From the NCBI GenBank assembly GCA_014058105.1, contig JACGCM010001929.1, positions 248,001 to 312,000 on the forward strand: DNA of 64,000 nt, written 5' to 3'. Both the position numbers and the translations under genes were made by a program. The notes under the pieces are model-generated. The model worked only from the letters and a program-made list of their open reading frames with translations, made no database searches and had not been told where the DNA came from. The DNA is from Kingdonia uniflora (lineage: Eukaryota; Streptophyta; Magnoliopsida; Ranunculales; Circaeasteraceae). Of the stretch, positions 10,846 through 20,554 are shown piece after piece (the stretch's first letter is position 1; every line of letters begins with the position of its first letter).

Positions 10846-11681
10846 GTAGGGAAACTCCCTTTGCTATTTTGTTGAAGGAGTGTTGTTTGAAATATTTTTG
10901 GGTATTATGTAGCGTCCGATTTAGTGGCTGGGGTGTATGCGATACAAAATCCCTGGCCTCTAATGACGTTCTGATTTCTAAGGTAGGAGTCCTCTTCAGG
11001 CTCTACTAACTCCAGGTTGGTGGGGATAAGGAGGAAGAGACGGCGGTGGTGGCGTATGGAAGATGGATCGCTTCCTTTGGCACAATCGTCTTTTCTTTTA
11101 ATTCATCCCGCAAGGAAATGAAGGGGAAAGAGGTGTTTGACCTATTGCAGTCTTGTATTTTTTGAGCTGTGGCTGAGGTTTCTCTGGAAGATCAGCATTA
11201 TCTTAGCAACGAGAAAAGAACTAGAGACCTGTCCTCGTGCTTGAGAAAGTATCTGTAATATCGAGCTTCTAAAAGATTGATTCTGTAATTGTAAAGCAAC
11301 GCTGTAGGGGTAGTCCTGTAACAATCTTGTTAGATGAAAATCGAGTGTAATAAAAGAATATTTTGTTTGTTTCTTACTAGCAAAAAGCAGAAATAGTCGA
11401 CACCTCATCGAGCTGTAATAATATGGGAGTAAATAGTTGGCGGGATAACGTACCTTATCCTACCTCGTAAACGACTCGGGCTTAACAGATGTAAAGATAA
11501 AGCTCGAAATGTAACCTTTAGATGGCTCGATTAAGCACGAAAAGATAATAGTAAGTAGTTCGAACTCGGGAAGAGTGGGTTATAGAAACTTAAATACGTT
11601 GCCTATAGTCAATCGAAAAATTAGTCCTGTTAACTGAATAATATAAAAGAGTGACTTGTTTTTTAAGAAGGTTATTCATAA

Positions 11682-12478
11682 AAATGGTGAAGACTCGCTC
11701 TCAGAGGGCTGTTGAAGCGCATGCGTTGAACGACTTGCGCTTAGCACTCAAGATTGATGAAATAAGGGATGCTGTTTTCGGGCAGCAAGGTTATGATGCA
11801 GTTCTGCTCGAGACCCGAGTGAACTACAAGGGTATGACTGGTGTAGAAAGGGGCGAGGAAATGAACCGCGTGTACTGGTCTGAGTCCATGCGTATCTGTT
11901 GGCAGTCTGTCTTTTATGCAGGAATTAGCTGCAAAAGTTTCGAGGAAGGAATCCTTTATAGATTTTGTTGCCAAGGAAGGCACTGAGCTCGAGGTTGTTC
12001 TCAAAAAGTTAGAGATAAATAGGTTCAAAAGGGTAGTTAGTAAGGACGACAAGGTCAGGAGATCTCAAGAGAAGAGGAGAATGGTTGGGAAAACTTCAGG
12101 CTCTATGGAAGAGAATATGTTAACTCTTGAACTTAATACTCCTTTGAAGCTTGCGCGGCTTAACGAAATGCCTGATGGGCCAGTAGACATGGCCACTATG
12201 TCCAACACTGTTGTACGGAATCTTGTGAAGAGGTAGGCCATAAAAAGGGGCTGCTTCTCGTTCTGCTACGTCGGACAGTGTGGACGATAACAGTAAGAAG
12301 AGGAAGGTAACTCCTCCAGCAAAGTCACAGGTGGTGTTAGAGGAAAGCGTTAAGATCGCTGAGGGGGCAGACTTGAGGCTGCATTTTGAGGTTGAAACCG
12401 GTCTCATGGAGGAACAATGTTGAGCTAAAGCTCAAGATAAGGAGGTTACTGTTGTTGAAGATGAGTTTAAGAAGGCTA
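11682..12478 (+). pseudogene. Antisense ORF b of B
   Basis: Starts MVKTRSQRAVEAHALNDLRL at the ATG at 11682. It resembles MVRTRSQ...AMEGRL in C (39492, minus) and MRWTHSE...AAEGRL in D (41998, plus). After a frameshift near 11910 it continues as a charged helix (ELAAKVSRKESFIDFV) and then SKKRKVTPPAK near 12292-12325, which looks like a classical nuclear-localisation signal. It ends at a splice donor at 12479. Family not identified. Confidence 0.6.
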
Positions 12479-12539
12479 GTAAATATTTGGTTTTTTCGTA
12501 TTGTTTTGTCGCCTCGAGCTGACTTATTTTTTGTTGTAG
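12479..12539 (+). other. Putative intron in the antisense gene of B
   Basis: GTAAAT at 12479 and a T-rich tract ending TTGTTGTAG at 12539. The exon after it begins FARALRG. In element D the exon after the intron at 44644-44725 begins VARLVRV, so the boundary is shared. At 61 bp it is short for a plant intron. Confidence 0.6.
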
Positions 12540-12957
12540 TTTGCTCGTGCTCTGAGGGGGGTTTAGTTTGGCCTCCAGGATAGGTCTATTGAGCTGGAAA
12601 GGAGGATCTCCCAGCTTGAGGGAGAGAAAAACCAGTTTGAAGATAGCTTGATTCGGGAGAGGGAAGCTTTTCAGTTGGAGCTAGAGAAAGAAAGGAAAGC
12701 TGCTGCCCTAAAGCTGAAGGAAGTTAGGGCCGAAAGTGTAGCTGAAGCGGAGCGATTGGTTTCCGCGTCTGCTACTTCTCGGAACAACCTTGCAGGGAAG
12801 CTCTACCAGCTGAGGTATACAAAGGCGGAGATTTTGGCATTTAGCGAAGGGAATTATGAGGAGAAGGAAATTGTGGATGAAGAGGAGGTTGAGGAAATGG
12901 AGGATGGTCTGAATGTTGCTGAAAAGACCGTTGCCGATAATTATGAAACTATTGATT
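12540..12957 (+). pseudogene. Antisense coiled-coil exon of B, first
   Basis: After FARALRG and a stop, the frame continues as a long charged heptad helix (SIELERRISQLEGEKNQ, then EREAFQLELEKERKAAA). Next comes the block KLYQLRYTKAEILAFSEG. The same block is read in D as HLMLKGYSKDEVDAIKA (about 44960) and in E as YCYFGLTTADIELGQTG (about 61750, minus). Stop TAG at 12957. Confidence 0.65.
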
Positions 12958-13420
12958 AGGAAGGATGATCGTGTAATGTAGCATTGGTTGTGAAACATGA
13001 ACTTGATCTTTGTAATATTATACTACTGTTTGATGCCAACAACATTTTTCTTATGAAACCTCGTATTGTAGGAGATAGAAAGCTTGCGCCTCAGAGTTGT
13101 GGACTTAGAGGGCCTGCTTGAAGTGGAGAAAAACTCCTCTGCTAATTTGCCGGGTTAGATAATTCAGATAAATTAATAATTAGATGAACATGATTTAATA
13201 GAAGAAGGGATATGCACCTTGTAAGTTTATTCTAGTTCAGGATGTTTGTGTATGTACACTCTGCCTTACGACCAAAGCTTGTTTCTTGGCCGGTAGGCCA
13301 AGGGGGCACTAGTACTCTTGAGCTTGCAGGTGTCTATTTTACAAGTTTGGCAGTATGCTTCTGTCGATCTATTTCCCAATTAGGTACTGATGTTGTGAGT
13401 CCCTGCTAACTGTTATGCAG
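12958..13420 (+). other. Intron/exon stretch of the antisense gene in B
   Basis: Acceptor-like TATTGTAG at 13062-13069 is followed by a short segment EIESLRLRVVDLEGLL, which aligns with the D segment ALRETNVRIKYLETEF at 45270. Then come more non-coding T-rich bases and a clear acceptor TGTTATGCAG ending at 13420. The donors are unclear, so exact borders are uncertain. Confidence 0.45.
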
Positions 13421-14800
13421 AAGGAGCTAGATGCTGTTAGAGAGAAAGAAGAGAAGACTCTTCTGTATTATGTTGATTATGCAGAAGAATTTGAGGCTTT
13501 TATCTCTCAGTATGAAGATTGATTAGATGATAATGTGAAGCTTTCTCTAAAGCTCGAAGAAGCTAAGAGCCAAGTCGAGGATAAAACTGTAACACTTTTG
13601 AGCAGGGATTTGGCTTTGAACCAACTTATCAACGAACTTGCTGAGTTGAAGGAAAGAGCGGTGTCAGGTTCTCGGCACGATGCTGAGTTAGCTGAATACC
13701 GTATTAGGGCATTGAATGACGAGATATCTGATATGAAATGTAACATTCGTTCTCTGAACGAGCAGTTGTTAAAGAGAGAGATCGACCTGGATACTGCGCG
13801 AACTAACTTGAATGTGTCTGAGGCTAATTTTGAAAAATTGAGCACTAGTATTGTGGGCAAAGATTTAGAATTGCGTAACTCTGCACAAATGCGTGATAAT
13901 TTGATCGCCAGATTAGATCGTTTGAAGGCTGATTTACGTTGTTTAAAAGAGAGAGAGGCTAAGAGTAGGGCTGATTTAGCAGAGGTTCAAGCCAAGAACA
14001 AAATTTTGGTGGATGATTTGGCCCACGTCCGTAGAAATGTGAGGAGGGCGGTTCAACATTATAAGGAGATGAATGAAAGAATTAATCAACTCTGTGTTCG
14101 AATTACCAAATTGGAGCGGAAATTACGTACACGGGAAATGAAGTATGAGAAGGATCTCAAATTGGAATTGGATAAAAGGGATGGTAAAATTGCTTCTGCT
14201 GAGGAGAGTCAAAAGATGAAGGAATTCCTTCGTCAAAAAGAAGAGTTAGTGGAGAATATGCGTATTGACCTCACAAATTCTCGGCAGAAGTCGATAGACC
14301 TTACGAGGCAGATGAGTGAACGTATTGATCAATTAACAGCGGAATTGGCTTAATCGAAAACTCGTCGTTTGAGGGATAACAAGCGTGCTGCTGTTACTCA
14401 CCAATCTTTTAAGGAACTAGTAGTTCATGAGCAAGATAAATGTGACGGTGAAGCTTTGCATCAACAGAAATTAAGCGCATTGGTTGCATTTTTTGTCGAG
14501 GAAATAAAACTTTTACAGGTTGAGAGGGATTTGATGCAAGGTTGCTTCTTTGGGAGGACTTGTGTAAGTAAAATCAATATCTCGAGCATAGATCCGATTG
14601 GGGTTATGGATCGTGGTATTGGGACCACGACTGCTGAAAAGATAGCTCGAGGGAGAGAAATTGTTGCTGAACGATCTCCAGAATACATGGCATCCAGGAC
14701 TGAAATAAGGGGAAGCTCGAGTGCAGTCTCACCTACTCCTACTGTGGGAGGATGGTCGACTGCTCTCCCATCAAGAAAATCTAGCAGAATTAAAAAGTAG
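13421..14800 (+). pseudogene. Antisense coiled-coil exon of B, main
   Basis: One continuous frame of 460 codons with only two internal stops (TGA at about 13520, TAA at 14351-14353), both possible C-to-T changes. Residues are almost wholly heptad coiled coil with a SRHDAELAEYRIRAL box that matches SRHAEMVQYRIQAL in D. Near the end are VEEIKLLQVERD, ARGREIVAE and a basic tail SRKSSRIKK before TAG at 14798-14800. No enzymatic motif. It is far better preserved than B's gag-pol. Confidence 0.75.
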
Positions 14801-15044
14801 ACTTGAATATTGATAACGAGTACCTTTTGTAATTAGATGTTGATGCTTCAGTGACTGATTGAATTGATCACTGTTCGATGTAGGCCCTTGAGAGGAGCAT
14901 TGTAATTTGAAATGTTGATATTGGAAACTAACATTTTCTTCGCCTGCAGTAGATGTTATTCTCTGGTTTGACCCATCGAATTAGAAGAAGTCCGTGGGTG
15001 TAGAAGTAAGTATTATCTGTGCTTCAACCCTTGGACTTTAGGGA
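14801..15044. other. Spacer between antisense gene and tandem array in B
   Basis: No open frame or recognised signal. It lies between the end of the plus-strand antisense gene and the repeat array and may hold that gene's 3' untranslated region. Confidence 0.4.
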
Positions 15045-15510
15045 GGCTTAGCGGCATCGAGCAAGTTTTTTCCTCACTCATTCTTTAGGCGTGTTATCTT
15101 CAGGCTAAGAGGTTCGCTATGGCCCCTGCCTTCGGATGTATGAGTATCCTCAGAAGTTAGGCTAGTATTATCTATGCCATTACCAATATTGGATGTTGGA
15201 GCTTATCGGCAGCGGACAAGTTTTTTCCTCACTCGTACTTTAGGCTTGTTATCTTCAGGCTAAGAGGTTCGTTATGGCCCCCGCCTTCGGATGTATGTGT
15301 ATCCTCAGGAGTTAGGCTAGTATTATCTATGCCATTACCAATATTGGATATTGGAGCTTATCGGTAGCGAGCAATTTTTTTTCTCACTCGTGCTTTAGGC
15401 ATGTTATCTTCAGGCTAAGAGGTTCGTTATGTCCCCCGCCTTCGGATGTATGAGTATCCTCAGGAGTTAGGCTAGTATTATCTATGCCATTACCAATATT
15501 GGACGTTGGT
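15045..15510. repeat. 155-bp tandem array in B
   Basis: Three copies with a period of 155 bp (anchor CAGGCTAAGAGGTTCG at 15101, 15256 and 15411). Each contains GGCTAGTATTATCTATGCC, close to GCTAGTATTACCTTTGCC in the array of D. The array sits where the minus-strand pol and the plus-strand antisense gene converge. Confidence 0.92.
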
Positions 15511-15723
15511 TTTACCTTTAGGTATCGAGCTAGTATAAACTGTGCTTTAACCCTTGGGTGGAGATAGATGAAGATGAGTGGAACTATATAGCAGGGATTC
15601 TTGTGATAAAAAAGAGATTTTATTGATTGAAAAGATTTTGTACATACATTGGAGGTGAAACCTCGAGGTGGATTGGGTGTTGCTGAGCGACGGAGGAGCT
15701 GTTCAGCGTCGATATAACTTTAA

Positions 15724-16620
15724 TCATCTTGTATTCCATGGATTTGGAATTTTGTCACCGGCTTCCGTCATGAGATAGTATGAACCCAGACCAGTTCGAC
15801 CTATGACCATAAAATGACCTTCCCATTTTTTTGCTAGTTTCCCAGCATGTGGATCTTTTCTATTATCTGGGATTTCTCGAAGGACCCAGTCGTTGATAGC
15901 GAACTTCCGAGTGCGAACTCGTTTGTTATATGAATTTGCCAGTGTTTGATGATATCGACCAAGATTTGTGATAACCCAATCTCGTGTCTCATCGATCCAA
16001 TTGAGGTTGCACGCCAATTCGAACTCATTTTCTTCGTCTGTGAGCTCGTGGTCTCTTACAGGATGGTGGTACTTTGTTGGGATCACTGCTTTAATTCCAT
16101 AGGCAAGTATAAAAGGAGAGCACTGTGTTGACTTCCAGGGCGTAGTTCGATATGCCCATAAGACGTTAGGTAATTCACGTATCCAGTTACCCTTCTTCTG
16201 TAACATAAGGCACTTTTTGAGACCATCCACAATGATTTTGTTTGTGATCTCCGCCTGTTCGTTTCCCTGGGGGTAGTACGGGTTTGATGGAAAATGGATT
16301 ATGTTGTGTTTATTGAGAAATACTGCGACCTTGGCTCCAACGCACTGAGGACCGTTATCGATACAGATCAAATGGGGATAACCAAATCTTGTGATGATAT
16401 GCTGCCAAATATAAGAAATGACCTCTTCTTCTCGAGTTCTGCAAAAAGGAACTGCTTCGACCCATTTAGTAAAGTAATCCATGGCAACAAGGAGAAATTT
16501 CTTGTTACCTGGAGTATTGAGGAATTTACCAACTAGATCGAGTGCCCATCGCTTGAACGGCCAGTACACCTTACTGGCATGGAGTTCGAGGGCAGGGGCC
16601 CGAATTTGATTCCCATGACG
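15724..16620 (-). pseudogene. Element B integrase core
   Basis: An open run of 281 codons without ATG, as expected inside a polyprotein. From the VYWPFKRW block (15724-16569) the catalytic residues are D11 (ALDLVG), D71 (CIDNGPQ) and E107 (QAEITN), a D-35-E spacing. A C-terminal LREIP...GKLAKKWEG-F region follows. Upstream at about 16619 a TAG interrupts the same frame. The stop near 15724 is probably the polyprotein end. Confidence 0.88.
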
Positions 16621-17088
16621 CTAACATGCGTTGTATTTCTGTGAGTATTCTTCAGCTTTCTTCTGCATCCCTGGCCAGAACACTCCTTGAGTAATAGCTC
16701 TATTAGCAAGAGCTCATCCTGCAGTATAGGATCCGCAAGTACCTTCATGTAGATCTCGAAGCATCTTGTCGGCAAGTTCCTTAGAGAGGCACTTGAGGTA
16801 TGGACCAGTGACTGAACGTTTGTAGAGATTGCTGTTTGGTTGGACTGTGTAGCGCTTTGAATTCTCGATGATGTGTCTGCGCTGCTGTGGATCATCTGGT
16901 AGTGGCCCATTGCATGAGTTATCCGGACCGAGATAAATAACGAATGGTTTCCTCCAATCATCTTCCTCCATCTCATCGCCCCCAGTGTTAATCACATATA
17001 TTGTAGTACGATTAATACTGGGGCTAGAAATAACTTCGATTTGAAGGTATCTTGATTCTGTACCCAATACTCCGGCTAAGTAAGTCAA
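16621..17088 (-). pseudogene. Element B RNase H tail and integrase zinc finger
   Basis: The same frame upstream of the integrase core: TYLAGVLGTESRYLQIEVI, NTGGDE, a CLSKELADKMLRDLHEG stretch and the zinc-finger region. A TGA at about 16712 and the TAG at 16619 are the only stops. The HHCC finger has lost its second His (GSY) and first Cys (KYN). The aligned start in D follows the archaeal-type RNase H, so that domain was deleted here. Confidence 0.8.
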
Positions 17089-17465
17089 GGAGTCGGCATG
17101 ACGATTCTCTCAGGGTTGGTGGCTGGCGGGCTGCTCTGTAATGCTTTCAGAGTTGTTTGAAAAGCTAACATCTGAGCTTCTTGTTTCTTTATCTCCAGAA
17201 CTCGAGCTTGACGCTCTCGTTCTGACTCCTTCTCGCGGAGCTCTCGATCTGCCAATAGAAGACGCTCGAGCTGACTCCGTTTCTCGGCTTCGGCAATTAA
17301 GATCGCCTGAAGTTTGGCAACCCAATCAGGCCCCCTTGAACTTTGAGGCTGAGCCCCCGAAGATTGACGTGTTTGAACCATAATTAAATACTGATTAATT
17401 GATGAGTATTTATCGTGGCTCTTAAGTACGTGGAAAAACCGTGCGTTTCCCACAGACGGCGCCAA
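17089..17465 (-). pseudogene. Element B gag N-terminal remnant
   Basis: Begins at the MVQTRQSSG residues after the primer site and runs through a Gln/Glu/Arg-rich helix (RELREKESERERQARV) to about 17110. It then joins the post-RNase H segment directly. The junction marks a deletion that removed the gag core, protease, RT and RNases H, which span about 3.5 kb or more in D. Confidence 0.7.
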
Positions 17466-17466
17466 A
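17447..17466 (-). promoter_or_regulatory. Element B primer-binding site
   Basis: Minus strand reads TTTGGCGCCGTCTGTGGGAA next to the LTR, the undamaged form of the site shared by the Tat-type elements here. The match of TGGCGCCGT to a tRNA-Asp 3' end is an inference. Confidence 0.85.
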
Positions 17467-18070
17467 TGTAGAGACCAGATTTCGCAAAGCTTGAAATAGC
17501 TTGAAATCGATCCTTACACCAAGAACTACTATGACAAGAATTAAATAAGGGATAACACTTGACACAGGGGATTTAGTGTGGAAATCCTGTAAATAGGTAA
17601 GAAAACCACGACCTCGAGTGGAGGATTTTGTTAAAGTAGTATTATTTCTTGAGAGAGAGAGAGAGAATCTGATTACAAGAGTTAATCTAAGAAAAGATAG
17701 CTAGAGATCAGATAATTATATGTATCGAATTGTCTGTTTACCATCCCATTTTCTTAGGAGCTCTGCCTTTTTATAGACCCTGCTCTCAGCTTGACATCGT
17801 TCTTAAACACAATCTCCTGAAAGTGGAAGTCATGGGCAGTTGAGTGTGTAACTGCTAGCTCGTGGGAGACAGGTGTATGTTGACTTGTTCTGTTTACATC
17901 TGTTGTGGACAACCCACGTTCTGCTTGAGTTCGTGGTCGATGTGTAACTATTGACGTGTATGTAACGTGTTTGTTTATGCTTGAGTCTGGTACTGGATAA
18001 GATCGAGTCTTCCAGAGCTCGAGGTATAGATAAGATCGAGTGTCCATAGCTCGAGGGATAAGTCCCTACA
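17467..18070 (-). repeat. Element B 5' LTR
   Basis: 604 bp, TGTAGAGACC to GTCCCTACA. For the minus-strand transcript a TATA box (CTATAAAAAG) lies at 17768-17777. The block ACCACGACCTCGAGTGGAGG at about 17606 is shared with LTRs of C, D and E. A (GA)n run lies at 17652-17668. Confidence 0.92.
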
Positions 18071-18236
18071 AGAACGGTTCTTTATCAGAGAAAATATTGA
18101 CAAAGGGTGTATATTTTTTCCATTCGTGAAGTCGGAAGATCAACTTGCAAATATTCTTACGAAAGGAGTTTGTGGACGAATATTTAGCGACATGATTGAC
18201 AACCTGGGCATGATTGACATCTATGCTCCATCTTGA
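18071..18236 (+). pseudogene. Copia RNase H, last part
   Basis: Resumes the copia frame after element B: a RFFIREKI-like start, then KSEDQLANILTKGV and a C-terminal IDIYAPS ending at TGA 18234-18236. This is the normal copia pol C-terminus directly before the polypurine tract. Confidence 0.92.
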
Positions 18237-18243
18237 GGGGGAG
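18237..18243 (+). promoter_or_regulatory. Copia polypurine tract
   Basis: GGGGGAG lies immediately before the TG of the 3' LTR and overlaps the end of pol. It is the expected plus-strand primer position. Confidence 0.85.
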
Positions 18244-18449
18244 TGTTGAATATAGAATATATGTTGAATATAAAATATACCTAATATAAGATATATACTA
18301 AATATAGAATTCTCTAAATATAGAATATTCTTACTTAGCGCCCAAATAATTGTAACTATATAAGAAGAATGTCTTCTTCCATTATAATAATTGAATAATA
18401 ATTAAGTTAGTCCTTCTCGAATATTTTATTCTTTGTATTAGTTTCTACA
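18244..18449 (+). repeat. Copia 3' LTR
   Basis: 206 bp, TGTTGAATAT to TTTCTACA, the same length as and nearly identical to the 5' LTR. It is followed by target copy AAACG and the chromovirus RNase H. Confidence 0.95.
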
Positions 18450-18785
18450 AAACGGGCATAAACGCAACACTTTCCCAATCAGGAGGACCTCTTACTTATT
18501 TTAGTGAGAAGTTATTAGGTGCTTAGTTACGCTACTCCGCATACGATATTGAGCAGTTAGTAGTTGTATAAGCATTGGGACATTGGAGGCAATTTCACCA
18601 TGAGTTCATCATTCATGCTGACCACGACGTACTAGGACATATGCACAGTTAGTAGAGAATGTTTATAGACAGGCAGGCGAAATAGTTTAGTTATCTTTGA
18701 AGTTTTCAGTTTCATGTACTACATATCAAAGGGAAGGAGAATGGGTTTGCAAATAGGATCTTTTATTTTTTACATGGCAAACAAG
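18450..18785 (+). pseudogene. Chromovirus RNase H, second part
   Basis: Signatures PLTYFSEKL, YSAYDIEQL, WRQFHHEFIIHADH and FHVLHIKGKENGFAN are the gypsy RNase H series in order. Stops occur at several points. The region ends where a SINE is inserted. Confidence 0.85.
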
Positions 18786-18789
18786 TTTT

Positions 18790-18892
18790 ATATAAGGATC
18801 TGTAACCCCGAGTTTCCAATCCCATGAGGTTTCGAACCCATGACCTCTATCTAGGTGGAGAGGTACAACCACCATTAGGCCAAAAGCCCCAA
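18790..18892 (-). mobile_element. tRNA-derived SINE in the chromovirus
   Basis: The minus strand shows a polymerase III-like internal promoter: A-box TGGCCTAATGG (18872-18882) and B-box GGTTCGAAACC (18828-18838). Between them lies an anticodon-arm-like CCTCT..AGAGG stem. It interrupts the normal passage from RNase H to the integrase zinc finger. Ends and target duplication are not clear. Confidence 0.65.
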
Positions 18893-18904
18893 TGACACTT
18901 CGGT

Positions 18905-19790
18905 TTTTAGGTTTGGCGAGCTACGGGAGTTGTATCCAGGAGATGATTACTTTGGTTCGATTTATGATTCTTGTAAACAGTGGCACAAAGTTCTTGATGA
19001 TTACTTTATACAGGATGGTTATCTGTTCAAAGGAACGATATTATGTATTCTTCTTCTTCCATGCGAGAGTGACTCATTACGAAGCTCCATGCAGGGGGTT
19101 TAGGGGGACATTTCAGGGTGGTCAAGACTATGGCCCTAATGCGGGATGAATGCTTCTGGGGTATGATGCAATGCGATGTCAACACTTTAATTCGGAAGTG
19201 ATAATCCTGTGCAACCGCAAAAGGAAGAGAACAAAATATGGTCATTTACACACCACTACCGATTCCGACATGTCCTTGGAGAGATAGTACATGTCACCCA
19301 ACTATTCTTTCAAGAGATAGTACGTTTACATGGGTACTACACTTGATTACATCTGACAGGGATAGGCATTTTACTGGCCATTTTTGGAGTACATTATGGA
19401 GATTACTTCGTTGCGAGCTACGTTTCTCTACAGTTTTTCATCCTCAGATAGATGGGCAAATGGAGGTAGTCAATCGTAGTTTGGGAGATTTATTGAGATG
19501 CATTATAGATGATAGTCCAACACAGTAGGATTTTGCGCTATTTCAAGCTGAGTTTGCATTTAATAGTTATGTAAATAGCTCGATGGGACTATCTCCTTTT
19601 TAAATCGTGACTGGCTACAATCCTGATACATTTTTAGATTTGGCTTCTATTCCTCAGTTTGTACCAGTTTCCAATAGTACAACAAATTTTGCTGATGCTA
19701 TTCGCGCACTCCATACAAAGGTAAGACAACATCTAGAGGATGGTTATACGGGTGTCAAAGAGCATGTAGATAGACATAGGTGGTAAGTCA
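18905..19790 (+). pseudogene. Chromovirus integrase, internally deleted
   Basis: An N-terminal LYPGDDYFGSIYDSC and QDGYLFKG region leads to the zinc finger, then TPLPIPTCPW. The usual MDFV (first catalytic Asp) and the next ~60 residues are absent. The protein resumes at LITSDRDRHFTGHFW (second Asp), FHPQIDGQMEVVNRSLGDLL (catalytic Glu) and a C-terminal part. It is a dead enzyme. Confidence 0.85.
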
Positions 19791-19791
19791 T

Positions 19792-19868
19792 TTTCTCCCC
19801 ATGACTTCTAAACTCTTGCGTAATAAGAGTTTAGAAGCCATACCCGTTTGTCCCCCTTTCTCCCCATG
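19792..19868. repeat. Fold-back flanked by 12-bp direct repeats
   Basis: A perfect 13-bp stem CTTCTAAACTCTT / AAGAGTTTAGAAG with a 7-nt loop (19805-19837) lies between two copies of TTTCTCCCCATG (19792-19803, 19857-19868). It interrupts the integrase C-terminal region. It may be a tiny inserted hairpin or a repair product. Confidence 0.7.
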
Positions 19869-20022
19869 GAATTCTTTATGCCCTGACTCAATTTAGTATC
19901 ATTAAGAGATACAGAAAGAACGCATATGGGATTGACATTCTAGGGGTGCGTTCAAAAGTAGTAAACGTCAAGCTGTCATCTCACTATCATGGATAGTGAT
20001 TACCTCCAGTACCAGTTACGCC

Positions 20023-20229
20023 TATTCCAGGTATTCATTGTCGGGAGGATATTGATGAGATCCTTGATCAGAGGGTTGATGAGTCAGGGCGTATAGAATT
20101 CCTTATACGGTGGGTTGATAAAGGCACGGAAGATCATTTTTGGATTTTAAAAGAGACTTTTGCGAAATTGGATCTTGTTTTTTACGAGGATTATATCAAG
20201 TTGCAGAATTCGTGGTCAAATTCTTCTTA
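20023..20229 (+). pseudogene. Chromodomain at the integrase C-terminus
   Basis: DIDEILDQRVDESGRIEFL, IRWVDKGTEDHFWILKETF and a helix DLVFYEDYIK follow the chromodomain pattern, ending at TAG 20227-20229. In chromoviruses this module is thought to direct integration to particular chromatin. Its aromatic residues are only partly kept. Confidence 0.85.
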
Positions 20230-20554
20230 GAGGGGGAGAGTTGATAGATCGTGGGCATCCAGGATGTCCGTATTTTAGTTTCCTTTTTAGTAGTAGTAGT
20301 AGGGGGAACATCCTAGGGATAGTTAGTGCTCTTTCTAGTTTTTTTGAGTTGAGGGGAAAACTCTAGAAACCCTAGTTTTGATTTTCGTAAAATCGTTTGC
20401 TTTCGCAGTTAGTTTCTATAAGAAATATATGATTTTGTTGGGCAAGTTCATACTTGTACAAAAATCTGTTGTAAACTCTAAATTCATTAATTTGAACATC
20501 CAAGCCAGATGCCGCACTTGAAAGATTTTCAGTTTGGGTGTTTATTTGCAAACT
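20230..20554 (+). repeat. Polypurine tract and probable 3' LTR of the chromovirus
   Basis: AGGGGGAGAG directly follows the pol stop, then TTGATAGATCG, the expected LTR start with a mutated TG context. A (TAG)n run lies at about 20288-20303. The right end is not defined and is set here only at the next recognised element. Confidence 0.5.

Larger units (their letters stand above)
10525..18070 (-). mobile_element. Element B: deleted Tat-type Ty3/gypsy element
   Basis: Outer ends TGTAGGGAC and GTCCCTACA, flanked by GGAAC (10520-10524) and AGAAC (18071-18075), a 5-bp duplication with one change. On the minus strand it has a 5' LTR (17467-18070), a primer site, a gag N-terminus, integrase, a tandem array, then an antisense gene on the plus strand and a 3' LTR remnant. 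Gag core, protease, RT and both RNases H are missing, so it could have moved only with proteins from another copy. Confidence 0.92.
5966..18449 (+). mobile_element. Ty1/copia retrotransposon (with element B nested inside)
   Basis: Two 206-bp LTRs in direct orientation (5966-6171, 18244-18449), an initiator-Met tRNA primer site, gag, protease, integrase, RT and RNase H in copia order, and a polypurine tract. It is flanked by a perfect 5-bp duplication AAACG (5961-5965, 18450-18454). Without element B it is about 4.93 kb, a normal copia length. Its pol frame has several stops, so it is inactive. Confidence 0.95.

Noticed and set aside
10770..14800. Antisense gene of B as a captured host gene
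   Set aside because: The same gene is present at the same place in C, D and E, so it belongs to the element family, whatever its first origin.
14990..15560. CRISPR-like array
   Set aside because: The repeats are directly tandem 155-bp units without spacers, in a plant retrotransposon.
18828..18882. Functional tRNA gene
   Set aside because: A and B boxes and one arm are visible, but acceptor stems do not pair and it lies inside pol; a SINE explains it better.
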